NCBI GenBank assembly: GCA_037974665.1
Contig: CM075775.1
Span: forward strand, 29,051,232-29,115,231
Source: Ehretia macrophylla
Taxonomy: Eukaryota > Streptophyta > Magnoliopsida > Boraginales > Ehretiaceae
Direction: 5' to 3'
Length of the DNA: 64,000 nt
Position numbers and translations under genes: made by a program. The notes below the pieces were generated by a model. It was not told where the DNA came from, searched no databases, and was given only the letters and a program-made list of their open reading frames with translations. Positions 30,690 to 42,200 of this stretch are shown in pieces. How positions within the stretch are numbered: the first letter of the stretch is position 1; every line of letters starts with the position of its first letter.

Positions 30690-31752
30690 ATCTTACTCCC
30701 AGGTTGGGCTCGTGAGGTTTCTCCCTTTTTTCTGGCTTCCTCCTCCTTGTCATCATCCCTCTTGGCTTGATGGATTTCCTCCGAGTGTATGTACCCTTCT
30801 GCCCGTACCATCAGCTCGGCTACGGTATCCACGGGGTCAATGGCCAAAGAAGAGGTAAGGGGTCCCGACCTAAGCCCACTTTGGTAAGCTATTAGTGCCA
30901 TGGAATCCTCCAGGTTAGGGATCCTGAGGGTCTCTTCATTGAATCAGGCGGTGTAAGCCCTCAAACTCTCTCATTTGTGCTGATTCACCGACAGCAATGA
31001 CAATGTGTGACGCGTTGCATGTCGGCTTCCAGCAAAGTGGGACAAGAAAGCCTCAGACAGCAGATGAAAATTTGCAATAGAGTTAGGACGAAGTTTTTGG
31101 AACCAGTCCAAGGCATTGCCAACCAGGGTGGTTGGGAATGTTTTCATCTTCATGAGGTCGGTCATATCATGCAGAGTCATATGGTGGTCGAAGTTCAACA
31201 GGTAGCTGGCTGGGTCTCCGTCCCCATTATAGACTGCCAGGTTGGACATCCGGTTGTCGATGGGCAATGGCGTTGCCAGTACTTCGGGCGAGAGTAGGCT
31301 TATGCCGAGCTGGTTAATGACCTTGGCTATGGAAACCGCGGTCTTGGCTTGCTCAGGGTCGGTGTGGGCCGCCTTCTTTCCTCTAGCCTCCACGGGTCTG
31401 GCCTACGGCTCCAGGAATCCTTCTCCGTCTTGTGCTTGGGTTCGCCCCGGCGCCGGAATGCGGAACTGTGGGTGCATGGGCCGCGGTGTAGATGCTTGGG
31501 TTCCGCAGCTAGCCGGGCTACCTGCTCCTTTAGCTCTTGGAACATCTTAAGCATCATCCTCATCTCCGGCATCAGGCTGAAGTTGAGGTCTCCATCTGTG
31601 TAGGGGTTGGTTTTTTAGGCTAAGTATATACGTTGGCTCGTTCCAACGTCGGCTTGGGTTTGATCTTGGCTAGGCACCTGCGTGGTTTCGAGGTCCTCGT
31701 CCGGGTTGGGTGAGTCCTCTATCGGTACGCTGTGGCTTCTAGTTTGTACCAT
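30690..31752 (-). pseudogene. Element C gag
   Basis: ATG at 31752 (MVQTRSHSVPIEDSP) is in frame with MPEMRMMLKMFQELKEQVARL across one TAA near 31614. The core blocks LLNFDHHMTLHDMTDLMKMK, FPTTLVGNALDWFQKLRP and FLSHFAGSRHATRHT follow in another frame, then LRSGPLTSSLAIDPVDTVAE. Stops and at least one frameshift break it. It is the particle protein of the element. Confidence 0.82.
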
Positions 31753-31806
31753 GATGGTTTCTCAGTGAGTGGTGAGAAGAGCGATAGAAAGAACTTGTTT
31801 CCCACA

Positions 31807-31819
31807 GACGGCGCCAAAC
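31807..31819 (-). promoter_or_regulatory. Primer binding site of element C
   Basis: The minus strand reads TTTGGCGCCGTCT next to the 5' LTR, the same as in B. tRNA identity not settled. Confidence 0.65.
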
Positions 31820-32311
31820 TGTCGAGGTCGGAAATCCTCGTAGCTGAGGTTGTACGGCTACGCCTTGCCGAGCTGAATTTTCAGGTTGGCCTCCGAGCTG
31901 AACTTTCGGGTTGGCCTCCGAGCTGCACTTTCAGGTCGGCAACTGAATCTGCACAAGGAAAAGGAAGGAAAAGGCGGGGTGATGACCCGAATTTTCCCCT
32001 CGGGCGTGCGAATGATTAGTATGTCCGAGCTGGCAAGGTAGCTGAGAGCATTTAATGACGAGTTACCTCTGAAATGAAGGGGTGTAGCTCTTTTTATACT
32101 AAATTCGGGTCTGATAGCATTTAATGCGGTGCAGCTTTATGTCCCATCAGTGCTTTATGTCCCATCGGAACAGCTGGCACTGAGGTCAGGGTTTTTCGGG
32201 GTCGGGTCAGCATCCAGGTTAGGCATTTAGCTGAATGCGCTAGGCTCGGCTCTGATTAGCCCGTCTCAGCTTGGTGTGGGTAACTCACCCCAACTCGGGG
32301 ACCCCTCGTCA
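31820..32311 (-). repeat. Element C 5' LTR (492 bp)
   Basis: Starts tgtcgaggtc, ends cccctcgtca, both ends intact. TATA box on the minus strand (TATAAAA, complement of 32092-32098). Three copies of the roughly 28-bp gagctg unit at 31869-31945. Confidence 0.93.
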
Positions 32312-32316
32312 GTTCC
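32312..32316. repeat. Target duplication, right, of element C (GTTCC)
   Basis: gttcc directly follows the LTR end; LINE sequence resumes after it. Confidence 0.92.
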
Positions 32317-32985
32317 TAAACTGTTCGCCTAAGATATCCCAATAAAGGATACAAGATTTTCCCTCACATGGGCTGGTGTAGCTTTACTAAAGACAATAGA
32401 AGACTTTTGGAGATTAACCCTCTGACTAGATGCGAAACAATATTGGAAGATAACTTCTTTAAGGGCCAAGGCTTCAGATTGAAAGGCTTTAATGAAAAAG
32501 AGAAAGTCATTTGCAAAGAGTAGGTGCGTGATAGAAGGACAAGCCTGAGCTAGCTTCACCCCTTGTAACACTCCAGAGGTATGGTAATGGTGGAGAAGCG
32601 CAAATAGCCCTCCAGTTACTAGGGAAAAGAGGAAAGGGGATAGTGGATCACCTTGTCGCAGTCCTCTACCAAGAAAGAACAATGGAAGGGATTCCCCGTT
32701 GAAAAGGATGTTGAAGGATACAGAAGTAATACACTGCATAATCCAATCTACCCATTGGTCTGTGAAACCCATCCGTAGAAGAAAGAGCCGAAGAAAATTC
32801 CAATTCACCATATCGTATGCCTTAGCCATATCTAGTTTGAATGCATCAATATGTCTGTTGGAGCGGCATTGGCGAGAGAGGTAGAACCCGACTTCCTGAG
32901 GAATCAAAATATTATCCTAAATAGTTCTACCTGGAATAAACGCACTTTGCAGAGGAGAAATCAAGTTGTTCATAAATGGTCGTAG
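32317..32985 (-). pseudogene. LINE 5' segment: reverse transcriptase core
   Basis: The minus strand encodes a non-LTR RT: ISPLQSAFIPGRTI, then HIDAFKLDMAKAYDMVNWNF, RGLRQGDPLSPFLFSLV and HLLFANDFLFFIKAF. The catalytic F-A-D-D box reads FAND, so this RT would be inactive. The element is 5'-truncated inside RT at about 32985, with no endonuclease upstream. A run of about 20 T directly abuts the truncation. With one copy of GTTCC removed the reading continues from here into 22549. Confidence 0.85.
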
Positions 32986-33610
32986 TCCTTTTTTTTTTTT
33001 TTTTTTGAGCGAAGCATTACTCGCGTTATGTTGACAAAATCACGATGTTAGCTGAAGATTTACTTGCGCGTCAAAGAGTTTTAGGCGATTATGCACGTCT
33101 CATTCGCGTAATGGCCTCATTTGGAAGTACAATGAAAATTTAGTTACATTACAGTGAATGCAATTAATGAGGAAAGATTGACTGAATTTTTGTTAGCTAT
33201 AGTTTAGATAAAAAATAAGTTAATTAACCCAGCATGTTTAGATTCGAAATTTCTTAGCTGTATATTAGGTTTACATTCTTTACTGACTTGATATATGTAT
33301 TGAGACGTACTGTTGCACTCGAGAGTTTATCAATTGATAGTTGGATTTCGTCGGACCCAACCGATGGTCGGGTTCCACTAACTAAATTTTTACGTAAAAA
33401 AACGTTAATTAATTAATTATCAAAGAATTCTGTGAAATATTTAAATAGTAACTTGTTATGATGATAAATTCTGAATAGAATTACAATTCCGGTTTCCCTT
33501 AAAAAAAATAGTAATTAACAAGATTACATCTCCAATCTCAATTAAAAGAATGGGAGAAAGATTTTGAGGTCCTTGAGTTTAGCTATTATTCTAATTAGTT
33601 CCCTTAGGTT
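32986..33610. other. Non-coding stretch after the LINE
   Basis: Begins with a T-run at about 32989-33006, which on the minus strand is a poly(A) followed by the truncated LINE. No gene or clear repeat beyond that. Confidence 0.4.
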
Positions 33611-33611
33611 A

Positions 33612-33898
33612 TTCTCAATGGGGGTTCTAAAATGTAAACTTTTTTATTTTTGGATATTTTTATACTTTTTTAGAGCCCATACCCTAAAAAGTAATACTAT
33701 TCATGAAAAAAGAACATTAATTTGCTAAATATTTTGGAGTCCGGAATACTATTTTGACATCTTTTAACCCAAAAGTAGTAGACCCTACGTCCTTTTTTTA
33801 TGAATAGTATTACTTTTTAGGGTATGAGACTCTTAAAAAGTATAAAAATACCCAAAAATAAAAAAATTTATATTTTAGAACCCCTCATTAAACTTGCC
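33612..33898. mobile_element. Foldback MITE, about 290 bp
   Basis: Arms of about 95 bp are inverted copies: 'caatgggggttctaaaat' to 'aatactattcatgaaaaaa' on the left and its reverse complement 'tttatgaatagtattac' to 'attttagaacccctcatta' on the right, with about 85 bp between. No ORF. The superfamily and target duplication are not resolved. Confidence 0.75.
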
Positions 33899-34342
33899 CT
33901 TAACTTTGGAAAATTGTTTGGGAGTTCTTGACGGAAGGGCAATTTAGTTTTTCTATAGCAATTGAATAAAAAAGTGGAAGAGAAGTCCTCAAACTAGGCC
34001 GAGCTAAATATACATGAACAGAGCACAAAATTAACATCATCATGTCATAAATTCGGAGTTTTTCAAAGTTAGTCTTTTTTTTTTTTTTTTTTTTTTCTCT
34101 TTTTAATCTCAAGCGATCATAGTTACTCTTCTTAAGAATTTGCCAATCTAAGTAGCAAGAATATATATTTAGTCAAGCTGCAGGACATGAAATCTTCTTA
34201 TCCACACTTAATTAGAGTTGAGAGGAATAATCAAATAGTAATTTATTAAAATTTATAATTTGAAGTTTAAATGATGACTCCACCCTCGTCGAACTAAAAA
34301 AAAAAATCTTACTGAAATATATTGCCTATGTTTTATCTTTTG
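33899..34342. other. AT-rich non-coding stretch
   Basis: Holds a T-run near 34075-34096. A block near 34138-34210 (ttgccaatctaagtagcaag) is repeated in reverse complement at 47105-47163. No gene. Confidence 0.45.
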
Positions 34343-34430
34343 GGAAAAAAATTATTTTAGTCCATGAAGTTTAGCATAAAACTCAAATAGGTCCTTGTGT
34401 TTTGAAAAAAAACCAAACAGGTTCCTCTGT
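34343..34430 (+). repeat. Left arm of a wide inverted repeat
   Basis: 'attttagtccatgaagttt' and 'agcataaaactcaaataggt' match, inverted and with changes, the stretch 37284-37372. Sequences of this type are common at ends of plant DNA transposons; no transposase lies between. Confidence 0.55.
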
Positions 34431-34499
34431 TATCCACTCTTTAATGGTCAAAAGTTTGACCCAGTAAAAAGACAACAATACCCCTATTTTTAGTTAGCT

Positions 34500-35874
34500 G
34501 TTGCTGATTTGGATTTAAAGGAAAAAAAAAACTAATGGAGTAAAAAACCTTTAGGTCCCTCAGGTTTTGTAAAAATAATCATTTGGCCCCTCAACTTTTG
34601 AAAAGTGACCATTTGGTTTATTTTTGACGGAATATTGATGAAAAATGTTAATTTTTTGTGATTTTCTTATTTTACTCTTAGACTTATTTTATCTCTCATG
34701 CATGACATTATGCACCATTTTGGCAGCCATGGGATATCATCAAAAATCAGAAAAAAAAATCACCAAAAAATTCACAAAATATACCTGTCCAAACCAAAAC
34801 AAAAAAATACAATTTCTACAAAATGACTTCAACATCATCATCCACCACAGTTAAAGAAGAAATAAACAGAATAATTATCAAGTTAAAAAATAGGAGATAT
34901 TATTGTGGGTCAAAAGCAATTGATCGCATATCTGAATAAGAAATATGAGAGTATGTCGTTAATTAATGACGAAATTAGCGAATAAAATAAGTATTTATCT
35001 CAAAAAATAAATGTTACAAATCATAATTTCTTATAAAATACATTTTACACTCTGTTGACAATATGAACAAGTATTTTTCAACTTAATTTGATATCCGAGC
35101 CATTTTCAGAATGAAAATCGACAAAATTGGGTTTATTTTATTGTTTATCTTTAAATTTTTTCTAAATTCAGTCGCTAATTTTGTCGCTATTTAGTGACGG
35201 ATTTAGTGAAGGAATTACGATATGCCGTCATTATTCTGTCGCAAATCTATCGGCCATCACTAATCCGTCGCGATATTGTGAGAGATTAATGATGAAATTT
35301 AATTATAAATTTTTCTGTTGCAAAGTCATCATTAATCTGTTACTAATTAGTGACTGAATGTTTTCCTTGATAAATCTATTGCCACTTAGTGACGAAAAAA
35401 AATTCGTAGCTAAAATTCGTCGCTCATTTCAATTTTTCTTGTAGTGGACCACTTCATTTTTTGTTTTGATTTTAAAAGAGAAAAATCAAAATATCTCATA
35501 TTTTTTAACTTGATAATTGTTCCGTTTATTTCTTCTCTAACTGTGGTAGATGATGATATTGAAGTCATTTTGTAGAAATTGTATTTTTTTGTTTTGGTTT
35601 AGACAAGAATATTTTGTAAATTTTTTATTTATTATTTTTTTTTTGGTGATATCCTATGGCTATCAAAATAGTACATAATGTCATGCATGAGAGAGAAAAT
35701 GAATCTAAGAGTAAAATAGGAAATCACAAAAAAATTAACATTTTTCATTAATTTTTTGTCAAAAATAGACCAAATAATTACTTTTTAAAAATTAAGAGAT
35801 TAAAATGTTATTTTTACAAAATTTGAGAGACCTAAATTTTTTTTACTCAAAACTAATGTATCGTTGCTGATTTG
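34500..35874. mobile_element. Large foldback element with 12-bp flanking direct repeat
   Basis: Inverted arms of about 365 bp (34538-34906 and 35480-35848) enclose about 570 bp. gttgctgatttg stands at 34500-34511 and again at 35863-35874, which would be a target duplication. Arms carry no coherent ORF; the 69-codon frame at 34645 is repeat-derived. Confidence 0.65.
34907..35446. mobile_element. CACTA-like remnant in the foldback loop
   Basis: The right end reads aatttttcttgtagtg, the complement of the CACTACAAGAAAAATT end of CACTA transposons. Subterminal words gtcgctaattttgtcgct, tagtgacggatttagtga and cactaatccgtcgcg are typical. The left end is eroded (gtcaaaagcaattga). No coding. Confidence 0.5.
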
Positions 35875-37283
35875 ATAAGCGTTTATTAATGATATTTATA
35901 GGACTCTGAGCTTTCACATTTATTACTAGTAATTAAATTCTTAACTAATTGTCTTATTTTTTATTTTTTTGTGAATGACTAATTGTCTGATTCAGAAATC
36001 ATTTTTTTTTTCCAAAAGAAATTAGAGATAGGGAAGAATGATTCATTTTCAAGTCACATCAAGATATTGACTTATGTCATTGTAATTTCTTTTTTTATTT
36101 TATTTTGAAGAAGAGAAAACTCACAAAGTCACCTTAGCCGCCATAACAATAAACTATCCTAAGACTATAATTCCATAGAGCAACAGTGCTATGTAACGCA
36201 TATTTTAGAACAGTCAAAGGTCATGTAATATTTGTAATATAATATTTGTGATGTAATATTTGAAATTTTTAATCATAACAAATTATTACATATCTAAATA
36301 AATAAATAAAATACACAACTATTCTATACAATCCGTAGGAACTATGCCAATTTGATATTTTCTCTCTCGTTTCTGCAATTCTTCACCCACTTTTGAGTCC
36401 ATAAAAGTTGTATGCATTTAATTGCTTTTTGGAGATTGGTGTATTTGGCGCCTTCTCGTTTTGCTTCCTTATCATCTCTGCCTAACGTTACAGTGTTATG
36501 AATGATTTTTTAGTGATAAAATAATTTAAATATTTGTCATTAAAAGAAAAAACAAGAACAAATATACCCAAAAATTCAAAATAAATAAAATTTTGAAATA
36601 AGTTAACTCAATAACTAATATGATGTTCGAACAAAATAATACAAATTTTTTTTCATAATTCAAAAAACCCGAATGTAACACTAACATCAAGACAACATTC
36701 TTAAAATTAATCAATCACAATAATATATGATAAAACATAAAGATTAACAATATATATGCAAGTAAACCTGGATCATATAATCTTAAGAAAAAAATAACCC
36801 TAAAAGCTAGAAAAAAAATTATGTACCACAAATATATCACATGCAAAACTAATAAACAACAAAATCAAACATAATATGTCTAAAGTAAACTTTACACTTA
36901 AATTTTTTAACAAAAAACTAAACCCTAAACCTACTAAACTTTTTAATTTGAAGTAATTTAGCGTAAAAAAAATGCAACTAGAATGATCTCTATGCAAAGG
37001 AACCTTCAACGTGCATAAAATGGTTCATCTTTTTTTTAAGTGGGAGTAGCCATTCTTGCGGGTTTGTGTGGGTTTTTGTATGTGTGTGTTTTGAAGAAGA
37101 AGCCAAGGACAACTAAAAAAAAAGTGTCAAATCTCCCATCTAACATGCTCTTTTCCCGGCAAAATGGGGAGTGCGACACTCCCCGTCCATTCATTTCAAA
37201 TTTTTAACTTTTTTTTCTTTTTTTAAATGAGGACCAAAATGACTTAAATACTTTTAAAGAAGTTAACTCTAAAGGAAATAACT
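35875..37283. other. AT-rich non-coding stretch
   Basis: No gene. Short frames lack any recognisable motif. A small palindrome-like 'ggggagtgcgacactcccc' stands at about 37165-37183. Confidence 0.5.
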
Positions 37284-37372
37284 TAATGACAGGGATTTGT
37301 TTGAATTTTTTTCAAAATATAGGGACTTATTTAAATTTTATGCTAAATTTTAAAAACTAAAATGATTTTTCC
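37284..37372 (-). repeat. Right arm of a wide inverted repeat
   Basis: Reverse complement of the 34343-34430 block. Together they may be the ends of a 3.0-kb non-autonomous transposon. Confidence 0.55.
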
Positions 37373-38990
37373 AATTTTCTTTTTGGGGTCTATTTTTGGA
37401 TTAAATCAGCAAGTACCTTGCTGAATCACCAAGTACGTGAACAGCACATCTAGGGACAAGTAAATTGGTGTTCAACTACGTGGAAAGCCTCAACTGGTCC
37501 ATTGAAGCCAGCATAGTTTCTCGGGTATTCTGTGACTGACTGGCTCTGTCTTTTACACAAGTGTTATAATAATTAACAAGTAAGATTTATACGAGTTAAT
37601 ATGTAAAAAATTAATATTTGTTTAAATTAATTAAAAAAATTCCAATAAATCTCTAGTAACAAAAAAAAAAAAAAACTGCTGGCTTGTACAAAATCACATA
37701 AAACCATCACTATTATCCTTCCCAATACACAACTCGTTTGAGAAAAAAACAAAAAAAAAAAAAACACACACACACAACTCTTACTCTTCTTATAGACATA
37801 GACATTTTAAAGAGAGAGATTAATAAAATCCATAAAATCCTTGTACTACTACTATGATTACTAGCAATACACACAGTCTTGCACTGTTCTTACAGCTAAC
37901 TGTTGCAGCCATTTCAACACCCTTTTCATTAATGGCAAACATAAAATACTCTTTTGTCCAAAAATAAAAAATAAAAAAATAAAATACTCATCAGTTTATA
38001 ATAATTCGTTTATCACCACCAGTGCCTCGATCTTGTAAATACCAGATTTGAATCAGGAAGTCTCCTCATTCCTTCCCTTTCTCTCTCTAAACCACACATT
38101 ACTATTACTATTACGAGTAAGTTTTTGTAATACCATAACTTTACGAACACAAAATTAGACTAATCCTTTTATAAATGAGGACCGTCCAAACTGAACTCAT
38201 TTTTTTTTTCTAATATGTGTAATTTTAAGATAATTTTAGACTAAATAAATTTAATCTCCACCAAATTCCTTTTTATATATGATATAACTTTAAAGTTTAG
38301 ATAAATTACGTTCAAACTTTCGACTCAGGGTGAGACGATTAGACCTCGTCTAATGACGAATCTCTATATCCGACTTGAATAGAACATGTCCCGACTCAAG
38401 AACACCTCGAGGGATTGGGATCATAAGTCAGGAGACGACCCAACTCAAGGAAAAATGTGTTCGAAAGGCCTATAAAGTATTTTAGTAGTGAAACACATGA
38501 CAATTCTCAATAATTTGAAATTTAATATAAATATAAGGACACATATTTGACAAAAGGTAATTAATATGAGGCATAACTAATATGTGGCATACTCACACAA
38601 AAATGTTATCTCTCTCTTATATATCTTATTTCTTTTTATTCTCTCTTACTCATATGCAACTTTAGATCCTGAAATTAACTTGATCAACAGAAGAATCTTT
38701 AAGGCACACTCTCAGTAAACTTTGTTTTACAGATTAATCGCTTCCGAAGTTGAGTGGAGAGCCCATTAAACTAAATAACTACCTTACCAATATATATGAG
38801 CGCTAAATTCTGTGTATCCTAGCTCATAAATCCTTAATTTCCTTATACAAGGGAGTTGAGAATCGACTCTTTGACACTATTGGATCAGAGAAGCTTATAA
38901 ATTGTCTATCGTATTTCATCATTTTTAATTTCAATAATTTAATATCAATAAGGGTAGTGAGCATATTCATTATCTTACTACTACTGCTGC
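37373..38990. other. Upstream intergenic region of the TRM-like gene
   Basis: AT-rich, with A-runs and a short CA run near 37740-37785. No ORF worth calling. Distal promoter elements may lie here but none can be named. Confidence 0.4.
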
Positions 38991-38993
38991 AGC

Positions 38994-39000
38994 TATATAT
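38994..39000 (+). promoter_or_regulatory. Candidate TATA box of the TRM-like gene
   Basis: tatatat followed by gcatcc and a C/T-rich stretch, 219 bp upstream of the ATG at 39219. A plausible position, but AT-rich surroundings make this a weak call. Confidence 0.3.
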
Positions 39001-39218
39001 GCATCCAACTTTTCCCACTTTCAATCTCCCCTTTTCCAGCTTATAAGTTGAAACCTCTTCAACCCTTTTTCCACCATAGGCTTCAAATTTGAAAACACAC
39101 TTGAAGAAGGAAATAGAAAAGCAATAACACACCACGCTCCTAAAAAATTTCTTTTGCTCATCATTATTATCCTCATCACAGCATATTTTGGCTTGCTATA
39201 GTAAGTAAAAGTTGTGTT

Positions 39219-42200
39219 ATGATGGCTCATAAGCACTTGCATGAGCTGCTGAAAGAAGATCAAGAACCATTTCACTTGAAGAGTTACATTGCTGACAGGC
39301 GTTGTCAACTTAAGAGGCCTATTAATCCTAGAACAACATTACAAGTCAAGAAACGCAAGCCATTTATCACTGAGAGCTCATCATCACTTGCAGCTTCTTC
39401 GAAACGCAGCTTCTGTAAGCATGCATGCTTCTTATCATTCCATGACTCGCCGGCTGACGTTAGAAGATCACCGTTTCTTGATTTTCCGTCGCCGGCGAAG
39501 AGCCCTTGCAAGACCCAAAACGGCGGCGTTTTGCTTTCCGTACCAGCTAGAACAGCTGCCTTGTTACTCGAAGCTGCAATGAGGATTCAAAAGCAGCAGC
39601 AGAAGCAATCATCTTCTAGAAACAAAACCCAGGTCAAGAATGTAGGGTTTGGGTTATTTGGTTCCATTTTCAAGAAGCTTAAAGATCGAAACAAGAACAA
39701 AAAGCACGAAATAGAAGGCATCAAAACCGTAAATGTCACGAAAAAGACCATTCTTGAGGCGAAAGAAGAGGAAGAAGATAGAAGAAGCGCTTATGAGATG
39801 GGCTTATCTTGCTCTTGTAACCACAGTAGGCTTAGCAGTGCAGGGTGGTCTGAGAGTAATGAAGAAAAATCAATGGATTTGGAGAGCTCTAGCTGCTGCA
39901 GTAGGTCTGAGTCGTCGTCGATGGAGGAAGCTTTTGCTTCTTGTGAAAAGCGCTTTTGCTCTAGTCCTTTAAGCCCTTTTAGATTCGCTCTTCAAAGAAG
40001 CTTATCATCTTCCGGTCGCCGGACGCCGGATTTCTCATCGCCGGCAGTTTCTCCGAGCCGCCACAACAAAGAGGTTTGTCTCTATTCTTGTCTACAATAT
40101 ATATATGTATATTTCTATGGAGCTTGAACTCAGTGACTGAGCGAGTTCAACTCGGATTGAGTTCGAAATTGATAGCTCATTTCATGTTAATTAATTAAGT
40201 CTTCTTTTGTTAATCTCTTATGATAATAAATTTTATTGTGTTAAAAAAAAGTTTATTATATTTATTTATTATCTTTTAACACGTTCAAAACCTTGTACAA
40301 GGCTAGTTTAAAAGTTTTGAAGACGGCATGACTTGAAGTAAAAATTGTCTGATAATCTGATCTTTGATATCAACTTAAATTACCAGTTCTTTTAAAAATT
40401 AGATTTAATCTATTAAGATTTTTTTTATTATTTTTAGGATGTAATGATATTATCATATGTCCTTCAAAATGATAAAAGAAATGGAAATGCTATTGCTTTT
40501 CTTTTGGTCGAGAATGGAAATGCTATTTGCACACTCAAAAGATAAAGCTTATAGTTGGATACGTGACTCAGTTTAGTGGACTGAGTCAACTCGTGGCTTA
40601 GATGGCTACGTTTGACCTGTTAATAAGCTGTCGGTAAAACGATCTCGATATCTGATTTGGTGGCCGGAATGTCGACCTTAAATGACTAAAATACCCATCA
40701 GAATTCTTATACGATTAATCACAATCTTAGCACATTAAAAGGGTAAAATGTGACATATTGTTGTTTAGGTAACAGCAGCTTTTTGTTTGTTTGGCAACTG
40801 TACTTTCGATCACGCTTCTGACACCAAAATCTTATTGTAATAGTCTTTGTCTAGAAAATTATTTTCCACAATAGGACAATTCAAATTTGTTCCATCAGTT
40901 GGATCCATATGTTAAAGTTCCAACATCCCCTAAACATAATTGGTAAATAAAAGTAATTGTCTAGTGTCTAGTGGTAAAGTGTTTGAATGTGAGTGGAAAA
41001 TTTGTTCCATCTCGAGTTTAAATTAGTCAGAAACCTCAATTTTTTGGAGACAATATTAGTAAGTCTTGTGCCAGACTAATCTTAACCATTTTTCATTTGG
41101 GCTAGATCATGTGTCTCAGTTTTTGATATTTCTCATATGAGTCCGAGTGGCTTCTCAGAAGGAGTTTCACGTCGGAAAAACATTAAAAGGCACTCCTTCA
41201 TATATGTTAGGAGTCCATTGATGAGGCAACTATTAATGACTCATGGATTGGAGGTTGTACACAATTTCATACAATGGAATAGTAATACTCTTGGATTTAT
41301 TGTATAATTGCATAACAATTGACAATTGTTGACAAGAAAACGTGTTCTTTTACTAATCAATTTTTTTCTTTTCTTTTTTTTTTTTAATAGGAAAAGGATA
41401 AGTATGAAGCGAAAGACTTGAATGACATTGAGGCAGAGGATGAGGAGAAGGAGCAATGCAGTCCAGTTTCTGTCTTGGACCCTCCATTTGAGGAGGACGT
41501 TGACGATGGACATGAAGGTGGGGACGAGGACGAGTACGAGGACGATTATGACGATCTCGAGTGCAGCTATGCAATTGTACAAAGTAAGTTACCTGCACTA
41601 AACTGTTCAATTGTTCGGTTGTATTTGTTATTGGTTCGAATGTCATTTTCAAATATTTGGTAAGCATATGTGCCCAAGCATTTAAGTTGGTAGAATAGTC
41701 TTCAAGGTCTCAATCATTTCGATAATGCTGATTTTTATGTGTGAATTATTTGTGGAATTGACGTAATTGAATGAGATTCAATAGTGATAAACTGATGATA
41801 CAGTTATAATAAAATGATCGTGATAGTTCATAATTATTGGATCTTGTTCATTTCGTAATAATAACGTTAAAGGATTGATCAGGGATGTGCATGTGCTTTG
41901 TTACAGGTTCCTGTAGCTTCGTTTTAACTTGTACATTCATTTTCTGTCATTACTAGAAGCATGTTAATGTGGTCGTCATATTCTTCTTATGACCCACATT
42001 TAGGTTTGTGGGGTTATGTCTTAATTGTTATAGTCCTCTTCAATTTAATGAACTGTGACACTAAAAGTACGTAAAATTTATGAAGAATTTTACTGGGGCC
42101 TTTTTTGTTTTATTGTTTGTTGGCTGCTTTTGAAACGAAGAATCTGCTCTCATCGTAACTTTTAAATTTATCTTGTTCCTTATCTGAAACTAATTACCCG

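Larger units (their letters stand above)
22550..32311 (-). mobile_element. Element C: complete Tat-lineage Ty3-gypsy element with antisense gene
   Basis: Both LTRs, both 5-bp target duplications, primer site, polypurine tract, gag-pol on the minus strand and an extra gene on the plus strand are present, 9.76 kb in all. It interrupts the LINE. By hand alignment the two LTRs differ at roughly 40 of 480 positions plus two or three indels, about 8-9%, so the insertion is not recent. gag-pol has stops, frameshifts and an integrase deletion, so it is non-autonomous. It is the only full-length LTR element in the window. Confidence 0.93.

Noticed and set aside
36917..36933. Telomere-like word aaaccctaaacc
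   Set aside because: Barely more than one repeat unit; chance in AT-rich DNA.
39289..39582. 97-residue ORF in another frame of exon 1
   Set aside because: Alternative frame of the supported coding exon.
41241..41667. Minus-strand ORFs of 104-113 residues across exon 2 of the TRM-like gene
   Set aside because: Antisense of the acidic coding exon and its T-rich intron border; low complexity.
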